In this document: one piece after another, positions 12,110-21,549 of the stretch
Numbering within the stretch: the stretch's first letter is position 1
Layout of the letters: each line of letters begins with the position of its first letter
Assembly (NCBI RefSeq): GCF_042477335.2
Contig: NC_091263.1
Location: 68,194,501-68,258,500 of the forward strand
Source of the DNA: Ovis canadensis
Lineage: Eukaryota > Chordata > Mammalia > Artiodactyla > Bovidae
Length of the DNA: 64,000 nucleotides
Direction of reading: 5' to 3'
The notes under the pieces: model-generated
The model's database searches: none
What the model was told of the DNA's origin: nothing
Seen by the model: the letters and a program-made list of their open reading frames with translations, nothing else
Made by a program: the position numbers and the translations under genes

Positions 12110-13689
12110 TGTGTGTATGCAAGATTGGAGGGAGGGAGAGGGAGGAAAGGAATACGTTTGTGAGGGAGATTAACAGGTACAAACTTCTAGTTAGAAAATA
12201 AATGAGTCAAGGGTATGAAGTGTACCATGTGGGAAATACAGTCAATAGTTATTAATATCTTTGTATTATGAAATAGCACAACCAGATTTATACTCTATGA
12301 AAAGCACAAAAATACCAAATCATTATGTTTCGTACCAGAAACTAACATAGTGTTGTAGGTCAATTATACTTCAAAAACAAACTCATAAAAAAGAGATCAG
12401 ATTTGTGGTCATCGGAGGCCAGGCAGGGGGAGGCAGAAGTGGATGCAGGCAGTCAGGAAGAGAGGTGTAAGAAAGATCTGAATGCTCACTGTACTGGACA
12501 GACTTTGGACGCCGTCATCACACTAGCCCAGCCTACGTCTGTTCTCAGGGCTCCAGCACCTCTGCCCTGGTTGACCTCACAGCTATGACAATTTTTTGAA
12601 AAAGAAAGGCCACTTCTTAACTGAGGACACAGCGTTTCTCTAGATATAAGCTGCAGCCTGATTCACTTTCCAGGTTTCCTGCCTTACACATTTTTCACCT
12701 GACACTGCAAACGGAAGAAACACCTTTCAGTGTTTCCAATAATGGACTTCTGTTGTCAACTGTCTTGTAATTTCAAATTTGTCACTGTTTGACATCAAGC
12801 TTACATAAATGATTTAAATGAAACAGGATACTCAGAACTGCCTGGATGTTAAAGTTATATAAATTTCAGATTCCAAACAAATCACTATTGTTTTCTACAT
12901 GTTCAAATTAAAATTGAACATGCCCGTTATTTTCAATCATAAGTAACTCATTTCCATACCACCCCAGGACTAAGATGAGAGCAAACTGATGATAAGAGAA
13001 GATAAGGTCGTGTGTAGTGAGCAGCGCATCGGAATGGAAAGGTCGGCAGGCTCTGGGCCTGCTGTGCCCCACAGCCAGTGCTGCCACCGCTGGGCTGCGT
13101 GACCCACCTGCGGGGCCAAGGGCAGTGACCTCCCTGTCTGCCACACTCACAGAGAACACACATCAGCCTAGCTTCACAGAGGCACTGGAAAGATGGCACC
13201 ATGCAAGGAGTGCCTGAAGGTGCTGCTGCTACACCATACACTCCACATTACCCCGCACTGTGATCTTTCTCAAGTGCTACTGCTACTTTCTACACTAGAC
13301 AGTTCTTTTCATTTCCGCAGGTGCTCCACTGAGGACCTGCCACGCACCAGGCTTTGTGCTGGGTACTGAGGAGGACTAGAGAAGAAATCAACATTAAGAT
13401 GTTTCTATTATGTTCTATGTCCTCTAACCCTGCTGGAGAAACAAAGTATCCATGATGATTTCATCGTTTCCAGGCAGGGAGAGAGTGCTACGAACAGCGC
13501 TATGATCGGGCGCTCTGACTTTCAGCCTCCTGTCCAGTGTATCCTAAGCACACTGTTGATGAATCCTAAGAGACAGAACGGGCAAACCCATATGGACATC
13601 TGGGCTCTAGTGCCTGTGAGTAAACTGTTACAGGAGCTCAGTGAAGAGACAGATATGGGGGGAAAGCTTCACAGAGGAGAGGAGTTATC

Positions 13690-13830
13690 TGTCACGCATG
13701 CTGGTTTTGTCTCCATTCTGTCAATCCTTGTAATAATGATACTGTGAAGTAGAAGCCTCCCCGTTTTACAGATTAAATCCCATCTCAGAGAGAGTAAGTA
13801 ACAGGGTCAGGACACAAAGCGGCAAGGGAG
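13690..13830 (-). mobile_element. MIR SINE relic
   Basis: Reverse MIR core: CCCGTTTTACAGATTAAATC followed by AGTAAGTAACAGGGTCAGG. Confidence 0.6.
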
Positions 13831-14240
13831 TATTAAGTCTGCTGTGACTAAAACAGCTTGCACTCTCTCAGCTCTACCACAAATGTGATCAGCATGTAAA
13901 GAAGGGAGAGAGGAAGAAGCCCTTCTGGATACGAACATCTAAAAAAGACCCACCTGGAAATAAAAAGAGGGTGGCCAAGTCTGGCGAAATGAGAAACAAA
14001 AGGCATCGAGCAGTTATGGGAAATAAGGTTAAGGGACAGACAGGCAAGAATACAGGCGGCTAAGAACTGTGGACTTAATCGTATGGGTCAATAAAATGGA
14101 ACTGGAGACTGTAAGCAGGAGAGGAGAGGATGAAATGCAGGCATTAGGAAGGTGAACGTCATATGACAGAGATGGGCTGGAAAAAATGTACAGCATAACA
14201 AAGGACAGATTTTTAAAATCCCAAGCACTTCACTACTTAA

Positions 14241-14508
14241 ACGGAGAAGGCAATGGCACCCCACTCCAGTACTCCTGCCTGGAAAATCCCATGGGCAGAG
14301 GAGCCTGGTGGGCTGCAGTCCATGGGATTGCAGAGAGTCGGACAAGACTGAGCGACTCCTTTCACTTTTCATTTTCATGCACTGGAGAAGGAGATGGCAA
14401 CCCACTCCAGTGTTCTTGCCTGGAGAATCCCAGGGACGGGGGAGCCTGGTGGGCTGCCGTCTACGGGGTCGCACAGAGTCGGACACGACTGAAGTGACTT
14501 AGTAGCAG
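14241..14508 (+). mobile_element. Bov-A2 SINE
   Basis: Full dimeric Bov-A2 from GGAGAAGGCAATGGCACCCC to GAAGTGACTTAGTAGCAG. Confidence 0.95.
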
Positions 14509-16269
14509 TCACTATTTAAATAAAGCCAGTAACAACACTTCCATTATAAAATAATCATACCATCTCTTGCACAAATCTCTTAAAACACATCTCTAGGCAC
14601 TTTAGAAAATGACCACTGCATCCCACTAATTCTTATGTGGGTCAGAAACTGCCTCTACCTCCAGTGCATCAAAAAAACAACAACACAACCCCTCCGGTCA
14701 GAGAGGCCTCAGAGCACAAGGGCAAAACAGAAGAGATAAGAGCAGGCTCCAACACACACACTCCTTGACAAAGAAAAACAAAGTTGTAGAAAAGCTGTAT
14801 CTTTCCAAACAATAGTTGTATCTTCACTTACAGAAGCACTTAGAACTATTTTTTCAGGCAGAAAAAGTTAACTGACAAACTGGAGCATGACTTTCCTATA
14901 ACCCCAGATTTGCTTTGTCACCCAAGCAAATTTCTAGTTTCCGCTTCTCACGAAAATCAACACAAAAGCATCAGGCTCACCCTGTAAGTGCCCATTTTCC
15001 TTTCTCTTCTATGTACATGGAGCGCCCTGCCCCACCTTTTTAAGCGGGGACTGCATTCAGTGCCCCCTAGGCAGTTATCACTCTAACTCTCAAGTTCTAC
15101 ATCCCATTCAACCTTGGCCACAGGAAAATTCGACAGCGTTTCATAACCTAATGCTGAGCTGCATTCAAGCCAAGCCTCCAAACTGCTTCAACACAATTGA
15201 CACCTGGTGCAGGATCCCATCAAACCCTTCAGTGACTGTCAGGTAGACAACAGCAACCTAATTAGCCAGGACGGCCCACGTGACACGAGTCTGGCCAGTA
15301 CCACAGTCAAAGACAGCTCCCTAGACTCATTTAACCAATAAGGATCACCTTGCAAAGGAGAACCAGGCGAGAAGGCGAGCAGCTGGGGGTTTCCAAGGGA
15401 ATTAGAGTCAAGAGACGTGGCAAGGTGGGGGGCCGGGAGCGGCTGAGGAAAACATAATTGTCTTTTAGGCAAAACATCTGACGTGGACATGACCTCACTT
15501 TCAATTCTGCAGCCTTAACCTTCATCTTAACCTTCCAGAAAGTTAAGTGCACTTGAGATTCTGTGAGCATAAGAAGTGTCCAAACCACATCTTGCTGTCC
15601 TCCTTTCCCTGTAGAGGAAATGTGATATCTCTGCCTAAGTCCCAAGATATTTTAACTTATTTAAGGACATATAAGCTTCTCGAAAATTACATTTGCTTCT
15701 GCTGCCCAAGACATTCTGAGGTACCAATCACTGGATTTTCAGTCTAGAGGTAAACATTAAAACACAAAGTGGGTAGAACAAAGTTATTCACAGACAAGCA
15801 AAGTGCAAGGGCTGATGGTAACCCTAAGGTAAGTACACATTACTGCTTTTTAATCCAGGACAAACCTCAAACCCTACAAACACCTAATTCACAACTCTTA
15901 ACAACCAGAGCCTATTTTCTGAAAGCCTCGAGAGCTTGGCTTTACCGACAACTCGATCTGCAGAGCCAAAAATTCTCGACAGAAGCCCCTGGCTGTCAAC
16001 ATGGACTTAGGAATCTGCTTTATGCTTGGGCGACGTAACATTTAGAGCCAAGTAGACTTTTTTAGGACCTTGAGAGTACTGACTTGTACTTTTAAAATTT
16101 TCCTGCAGCCTAAAGACTGGTCGGTAAGACTTCAACGGCCAGCTAGACCAGGTTTATCCACTTGTGTGTGTGCCTTTAAAATGCTGCCACGGGCCCATGA
16201 AACAAGAAAAAAACTTTTTCTCTACTAAGCAATAAGGATAAATATAGACGCCACCTCTGCAAAAAAAAA

Positions 16270-17020
16270 ATAAAATGGGAAGGAGGGCGCCCGGAGGGCT
16301 GCATGCTAACGCCAAGCCCGGCGAGCAGCTCTGCGCCCCCGCCGCGGGCGCTGAGGCGGAGTCCAGCGGAGAGAGGCTGGTGGGACTGTGGCTCCCGGGC
16401 CTGTGGCGACTCCGGCAGGGCCCCAGGGGCGGCCGCGCCCGGCCAGGAAGGCGGGCAGCGCGCGGGGGTCCCACACCCGGCCCGCCGCCCCGGGCGGGGA
16501 CTCAGGAAGCCTCCCCGCGGCCGGCGGCCGACACCGGCCCCCCACCGCACCCCGCTGCCCTGCAGGCCCCCTCGGGCAACGGCCCCGGGCCCGCGGAACT
16601 CACAGCTTCAGCCGCTCGTAGGTCGTGGCCGCCATCCTGCACCACAGCCTCCCTCCTCGGTTTCCGACCGCGCCGCCCCGCGCCGCCACCTCGGCTCCGG
16701 CGATACCGGTCACCCTCCTCCAGCGGCCGCAGGTCCCAGCCTCTTCCCACCGCCCCGCCCCGCCAGGCTGAGAGAGGAAACGGGACGCGGCGGCGGACAA
16801 ACTTAGTGCGCGGGCACCGAGCGCCACGGGCGCACAGTCCGACGCGATGCCGTGGGAGGGCGAGGAAGAGCGCGGTGACGTAGCGGCTGAGGATTGGCTG
16901 AGCGCGTGGGCTGGGGAGAGGCGGAGCCTTGGGAGCTTGCAGACCCGAACCACGCAGCGCCCGGCGCAGCGGCGGAAATGCTGCGCTAGTGTCGTGGAGC
17001 CTGTCGTTAGGTGCGTAAGG
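16270..17020 (-). promoter_or_regulatory. SACM1L: CpG-island promoter of SACM1L
   Basis: This is a dense GC- and CpG-rich block around SACM1L exon 1, unlike the AT-rich flanks. Upstream of the start codon on the minus strand there is a CCAAT box (ATTGG on the plus strand at 16893-16897) and a CRE-like TGACGT at 16876-16881. No TATA box is evident. The right edge runs up to the tRNA-Arg gene. The CpG content, CCAAT box and CRE-like site are seen directly; the role as promoter is inferred from the position next to exon 1. Confidence 0.85.
16604..16635 (-). CDS. SACM1L: SACM1L coding exon 1 with start codon
   Basis: A short first coding exon: ATG at 16635-16633 encodes MAATTYERLK plus two bases (CT) of the next Leu codon. 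It ends at a GTGAGT donor (16603-16598). The start has A at -3 and G at +4, a good initiation context, and lies inside a CpG island, as expected for a housekeeping gene. Joining CT to the G that opens exon 2 gives Leu followed by HITPEK, matching the known SAC1 N-terminus. The 5' UTR lies to the right, and the transcription start is probably between 16700 and 16880. The intron that follows is about 14.7 kb. Confidence 0.93.
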
Positions 17021-17056
17021 CGTGATCTGCCCTCCAATGCAGGTCTAATTTGTACA

Positions 17057-17129
17057 GGGCCAGTGGCGCAATGGATAACGCGTCTGACTACGGATCAGAA
17101 GATTCTAGGTTCGACTCCTGGCTGGCTCG
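17057..17129 (+). tRNA. tRNA-Arg (anticodon ACG)
   Basis: A complete 73-nt nuclear tRNA gene without an intron. The acceptor stem GGGCCAG (17057-17063) pairs with CTGGCTC (17122-17128), with discriminator G at 17129. The D stem is GCGC/GCGT. The anticodon stem TCTGA/TCAGA encloses the loop CTACGGA with anticodon ACG at 17090-17092; its A34 would be edited to inosine. The T arm CTAGG-TTCGACT-CCTGG has one T-G wobble where the usual sequence has a C-G pair. Internal A and B boxes are intact, and a T5 run follows 8 bases downstream. It is divergent from SACM1L. I recall a tRNA-Arg-ACG at the same promoter in human. Confidence 0.97.
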
Positions 17130-17137
17130 AGGTGTAC

Positions 17138-17142
17138 TTTTT
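17138..17142 (+). terminator. Pol III terminator of tRNA-Arg
   Basis: A run of five T residues begins 8 bases after the tRNA discriminator base, which is the normal Pol III termination signal and spacing. Confidence 0.85.
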
Positions 17143-17234
17143 GTCGTGTCTGGGCCTGATGTTAACAGGGTGTCCGTAGCAAGGACTCTGGTGAGAAGGG
17201 TAAATGTCTCGGATCTTAAGGCTTGTTGTGTTGC

Positions 17235-17515
17235 TGTTCATTCGCTAAATCTTGTCCGACTCTTGACGACCCTATGGACTGTAGCAGGCCGGTCTCCCTT
17301 GTCCTCCGCTATCTCCCGGAGTTTGTTCAAATTTATGTCCATCGAGTCAGTGATGCTATCTCATCACTGCCCCCTTGTCCTTTTGCCTTCAGTCTTTCCC
17401 AACATCAGACTCTTTTCCATTGAGCCCGCTATTCGCATCAGGTGGCCAGAGTATTGCAACTCCACCATCAGTCCTTCCAGTGGATATTCGGGGTTGATTT
17501 CCTTAAGCCTGTCCG
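17235..17515 (-). mobile_element. BovB LINE 3' fragment near the tRNA gene
   Basis: Reverse-complement BovB 3' sequence (GTCCGACTCTTGACGACC, then the CCATCGAGTCAGTGATGC segment), diverged. It separates the tRNA-Arg/SACM1L island from a second CpG block. Confidence 0.85.
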
Positions 17516-17754
17516 AAATGTCATCTGTTGAGCTGGGTTTGGAACCCGGAGTTGTCTCAGGTGGTTTGTAAATTGCAAAGTGCCCTAATTAATGATGCGC
17601 AAGAGGAGACTCTGTAAACGGGGTACATTTAAGAAAACACAGCTAGGATGGTGGTAGTTGGGGGGTGGGGGTGTGCTGTGGTCGGAGGTTAGCTAGCGGA
17701 TGCCACAGTTGCGCACTTAAGGCAGGGGTTCTGGCCCTATTTCCAGTGGAGCAG

Positions 17755-17890
17755 AAACCCCCGCGGCGTCGCGAAGAGCCGCGCAGTCAGTTTCCCGGGA
17801 TCCGGCGAGCTCTAAACTGCAGCGGAGGCGGGAACGCTGCAGTGCGACTGTGCGCGGACTGGGGGTCCGCAAAGTGCTCGGGGTCTGCAG
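17755..17890. promoter_or_regulatory. Second small CpG-rich block
   Basis: A short GC-rich stretch with many CpG dinucleotides lies beyond the tRNA gene and beyond a BovB copy. It contains no recognisable exon. It may be the outer edge of the SACM1L island cut off by the retroposon, or a separate small regulatory element. Confidence 0.5.
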
Positions 17891-18289
17891 CCCTGTTATT
17901 TCAGAGGGTGTTTTTACATTACCAAGACCCCAAAGAATCTAATATATTACAGCTCCTTTTATTCGTGCCTGAGTGGAAGACCTAAGAAGGACCGTAGGTC
18001 TGTGTTGGAAAGGAGAGTGAAACCTGAAACGTAACATCTGACACTGTCTATTCACTAACCATTCAATCGATCAGTTAAACTCTCCAACACGTTTTTTCCT
18101 CCTGAAGAAATTACAAGACATTTGTAAAATACCAAAAAGTACTGGGAATTAAAAAAAAAAATCCAAATTCCCATCACGAGATCATTACTATTAACGTCAC
18201 AATTCCTCATTACAATCAGCGTCATAATTTTTTCTTATGGACTTCTTCCATACTTTTTAATATAAATAAACCTATACACGTATTTTTTC

Positions 18290-18355
18290 CAAATCTTCTT
18301 TAATTGAAGGATAATTGCTTTACAGAATTTTGTTGTTTTCTGTCAAACCTCAAGT
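18290..18355 (-). mobile_element. L1 3' tip, reverse
   Basis: TTTAATTGAAGGATAATTGC is the reversed end of the artiodactyl L1 3' UTR. Confidence 0.65.
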
Positions 18356-18359
18356 ATTT

Positions 18360-19075
18360 TTTCCAAATTAGAGACTGACAAATGTCTTTGTGTTCATTTT
18401 GTTCCCTTAGCTTTCATCTGAGATTTATGGTCATTAAATATTCCTTGAAGATAGCCCGTGAAAAAACTATATATTTCAAATATTAACCTCTTTGTTGGGA
18501 ATTTGAATCATCAGTTTAATACTTAAAAAAATAATGCTGTGTTGAATTATTTCTGATATATATTAAAAATTTTTAGATGTTGAACGATCAGACAGACATT
18601 TTTAAGGTCCATTTCATGGATGTTTTTAATAATTTGGTACATATTTTCACATTGCGTGCCAAAAAACTAGATACACATTTCCATCAACAGCATCAGTTTC
18701 CTTGAATGCTAATGAGTATTATAAATTTCATTATTTTTTGCAATTTTCATAATTGACAACTGGAACTTCCTTTTGCTTCTATTTATTACTCGATGTATAT
18801 ATCTTATCTTGATATATGTACTAATTTTCTTAATAGATTTTTGAACTTTTAAATATATTAAGGACTTTAATTCTTTAGCTGTCAAACACATGCAACGTTT
18901 TTAGTTTTTTTACATTTCCTTTTCCTTATATTTTTGAACCTCCAGTAATTTTCACTTTTATATACTCAATAATTACCTTATGATTTTTTCTTTTCAAATT
19001 GTTTTGTTTGTATTGCTTTTTCCCATGTACTTTGATCCATTTGTAATTTATTTTGTTGATTGTCCCCATGGAAAG
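18360..19075 (-). mobile_element. Possible old L1 remnant
   Basis: An AT-rich stretch with wording like reversed old L1 3' sequence (CATGTACTTTGATCCATTTG). No coding frame. Confidence 0.35.
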
Positions 19076-19112
19076 ATCTAGTAAGTCTTCAAACCTGTAA
19101 CTTGAGCAGCAG

Positions 19113-19290
19113 TGGCTTCCCTGGTAGCTCAGACGGTGAAGAATTCGCCTGCAATTCGAGAGATCTGGGTTCAGTCCCTCGGTTGGGAAGATCCCCTGGA
19201 GAAGGAACAGCTACCCACTCCAATATTCTTGCCTGGAGAATTCCACGGACAGAGGAGACTGGAAGGCTACTTTCACTTTCTTTCAAGAGC
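19113..19290 (+). mobile_element. Bov-tA SINE
   Basis: Plus-strand Bov-tA beginning GGCTTCCCTGGTAGCTCAG. Forms an inverted pair with the next copy. Confidence 0.9.
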
Positions 19291-19321
19291 TCTGTTTGCT
19301 ACTTGAACTGTGTGTATGTAT

Positions 19322-19537
19322 GTGTGCTGTGCTCAGTCGTGTTTGACTCTTTGTGACCCCCTGGAATGTAGCCCACCAGGCTCCTCTGTCCATGGAATAT
19401 TCCAGGCAAGAATACTGGAGTGGGTAGCCATTTCCTCCTCTGGGGGATCTTCCTGACCCAGGGATCGAACCTGCATCTCTTGAGTCTCCTGCAGTGGCAG
19501 GCAGATTCCTTACCACTGAGTCACCCAGGAAAGCCCT
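19322..19537 (-). mobile_element. Bov-tA SINE
   Basis: Reverse Bov-tA with head ACCACTGAGTCACCCAGG. It lies only 30 bp from an opposite-strand copy. Confidence 0.92.
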
Positions 19538-19569
19538 TACTTGGACTAATTCAGTCAATTTCACAATAG

Positions 19570-19700
19570 TTCTATAAGTTAAGTTCCATTGTTATAGCCA
19601 TTTTTACAGATGAGGGAACAAAATTTGATTACATTCATTGAGCAATTAGGTGGTGGAGCCTGAATTAGATCTTGAATTCAGGCTTTTGATCCCAAAGGTG
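19570..19700 (-). mobile_element. MIR SINE relic
   Basis: Reverse MIR core, TTTTTACAGATGAGGGAAC, then GTGGTGGAGCCTGAATTAG. Confidence 0.7.
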
Positions 19701-20135
19701 CCCTGCCCAAGGGCTTCCTGTGCACCAGAGGGTTGGCCACAGGAAGAGACTCAGGGTCATTCCCTCTCTGGTCATGGATGGCAATCACATGTGCTCCTCT
19801 CCCCTTCTTCCATGCTAGAGCAACCAGGAGACCTCATCTCTAGTCCTGGGCACACCCCAGCCCAGACGTCTTCCCCAGGTACATCTTCATCCCTTGTAGC
19901 CTCAGTTGCAGAAAAACAGTAGCCTACGTCTATAAAATCAGAATAGCCACTCTCGTTGCTTGCCCCTTCCTCTTGCCAAGACCTACCTTCCTGCACATGG
20001 CTGCCTTAAATCTAGAGGGTCACTCACCTCTGGGATTCACTATCCTGTGATAAACCATAATGCCAAAGAAAAAAAAAATCCAGAGCTCTAAAAGACCAAA
20101 TCCTGTTAGCAAAAAGCACCATCTACTTATTACTC

Positions 20136-20189
20136 CACACACAGAAAAGAAGATCCAAGAAACATCATTATGGTGGAGATCACTTTAAT
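20136..20189 (-). terminator. LIMD1: Candidate LIMD1 polyadenylation signal
   Basis: On the minus strand, ATTAAA lies at 20189-20184 and a GU-rich stretch (TTTCTGTGTGTGG) lies about 36-50 bases further on. This is the usual arrangement of signal, cleavage site and downstream element. No AATAAA was seen between here and the stop codon. Cleavage would fall near 20165. Confidence 0.5.
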
Positions 20190-20223
20190 AGTCTACAAAT
20201 TAAGGCAGTTTTATCATGAGATT

Positions 20224-20362
20224 TTGAATAGTTTTACTGTAACAGTAAACATTTTGAATAATTTTATCATAATCTTGAATAATTTTATAGTAACAATATT
20301 CTGAATAATTTTATAGTAACAGTAAAATTATGAATAATTTTACAGTAACAATATTTTGAATC
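20224..20362. repeat. AT-rich tandem array
   Basis: About five imperfect copies of a unit starting GAATAATTTTA with AGTAACA following, at 20226, 20256, 20275, 20303 and 20332. It lies 35 bp upstream (in transcript sense) of the candidate LIMD1 poly(A) signal. Confidence 0.85.
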
Positions 20363-21325
20363 AAAGGAAAAGAAGAGACACAGGGAGGGGACAGTGATTT
20401 CTCTGCCAAGTGAACTCTTCATCCGCCCAATGGAAATTTCCCACATCTGTCCAGTTCTGGCTCAGAGCAAATGATAGCTAACACATCTTCCTCATCTTTT
20501 TCCTATAGCTTTTAAAAGCTGTTAGTACTTCAGATAGTAACTGGGAAATCAGGACTCATTCCTGGCACAAAGGAGAAGACAAAGCACGTGGTTTCCTGGC
20601 CAACAGTTTGAATAGGTGCAGCAGACAGCAAGTTTGGGGTCAAGTCTCGCACACATTCTTTGCAAGAGCACCAGCAGCCATCACAGCCCTCATAAACTCC
20701 TACACTTGTAGGAAAACGGCACACAAACATGGCCTGCAAAGAAGTGTGAATTCCAGATCATTCTCTCAAATTCTAACATTATTCTTTTGCATCATGGGTG
20801 ACTCGAGCCCAGGGAACCAAGCCAATGGCAGGACCTGAAAGCGATTGGAACTCTTTGATGACATCACTGGCCGCCCAGGACTCAGGAGAACAACTTCAGT
20901 GGATTCAGGCTGAAAGCGGTTTTCACTCGAGCGCTATAACCACGGAGACACAGTCCTGCCGCCACATGCAGACAATGACCCAACAGGACTCAATGCCCTT
21001 CCTTAAAAAAATGAACAAATCGCTTTCTACTCAGCCACGGATGGGAGGATAACAGCAGAGAGAATCCTGATACTACAGGCCCAACTGGCTTTGCTCAGGG
21101 CACCCAGGCAGTCTTTGAAGGACCCTAGCTGGGGTGGAAAAATTGACAAGAAAAAAACTAAGGGGGAAAGTGAAGCAAGGGAGAAGGTTGGAGGCTGGCT
21201 CTGGGGTCTGGAATCAGCCATAATTCTTGTTTTATCTAAAGTCCAAGCGCAAAATAGGGCTGTTTGCTCTACCTTTTAAAACAAACTCATTCATCCTGGT
21301 CTAGGAAGTGCTTGTGTGTTCTGTG

Positions 21326-21549
21326 TGTGCACGTTAAGTTGCTTCAGTTGTGTCCGACTCACTGCAATACTACAGACTGTCGCCCGCCAGGCTCCTCTGT
21401 CCATAGGATTCTCTAGGCAAGAATACTGGAGTGGGTTGCCATGTCCTCCTCCAGGGGATCTTCCCGACCCAGGGATGGAACCCAGGTCTCCTGTGGCTCC
21501 TGCATTTGGCAGGCGGATGCTGCACTACGAGCGCCACCGGGAAAGCCCA
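21326..21549 (-). mobile_element. Bov-tA SINE in LIMD1 3' UTR
   Basis: Reverse Bov-tA, so in sense orientation in the LIMD1 transcript. Head near ACTACGAGCGCCACCGGG. Confidence 0.92.

Larger units (their letters stand above)
10441..12385 (+). mobile_element. L1 ORF2 3' part and 3' UTR, with Bov-A2 insertion
   Basis: From about 10810 the sequence is the L1 ORF2 C-terminal region (TCAATGCAAGCTCTGAAGAC, TACATCAAATTAAAAAGC, AAAACGGGCAGAGGATCTGG). The 3' UTR follows to about 12385. ORF1 and most of ORF2 are absent between it and the 5' UTR on its left. It contains an AC repeat (about 11854-11878) and a G17 run (12093-12109). Confidence 0.8.
1910..16603 (-). other. SACM1L: SACM1L intron 1
   Basis: A 14.7-kb intron between the two coding exons, filled with L1 pieces and SINEs listed separately. 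No feature was recognised in 7660-8330, 8890-9350, 12390-13690, 13840-14240 and 14510-16260. Confidence 0.9.
17143..20164. other. LIMD1-SACM1L intergenic region
   Basis: About 3 kb between the predicted LIMD1 3' end and the tRNA gene, holding a BovB copy, a CpG block, old L1-like AT-rich sequence, an inverted Bov-tA pair and a MIR. Nothing was recognised in 17900-18290 and 19700-20130. Confidence 0.6.

Noticed and set aside
16275-16883. 202-aa open frame across the CpG island
   Set aside because: A chance frame in GC-rich DNA. It overlaps SACM1L exon 1 on the other strand and shows no family motif.
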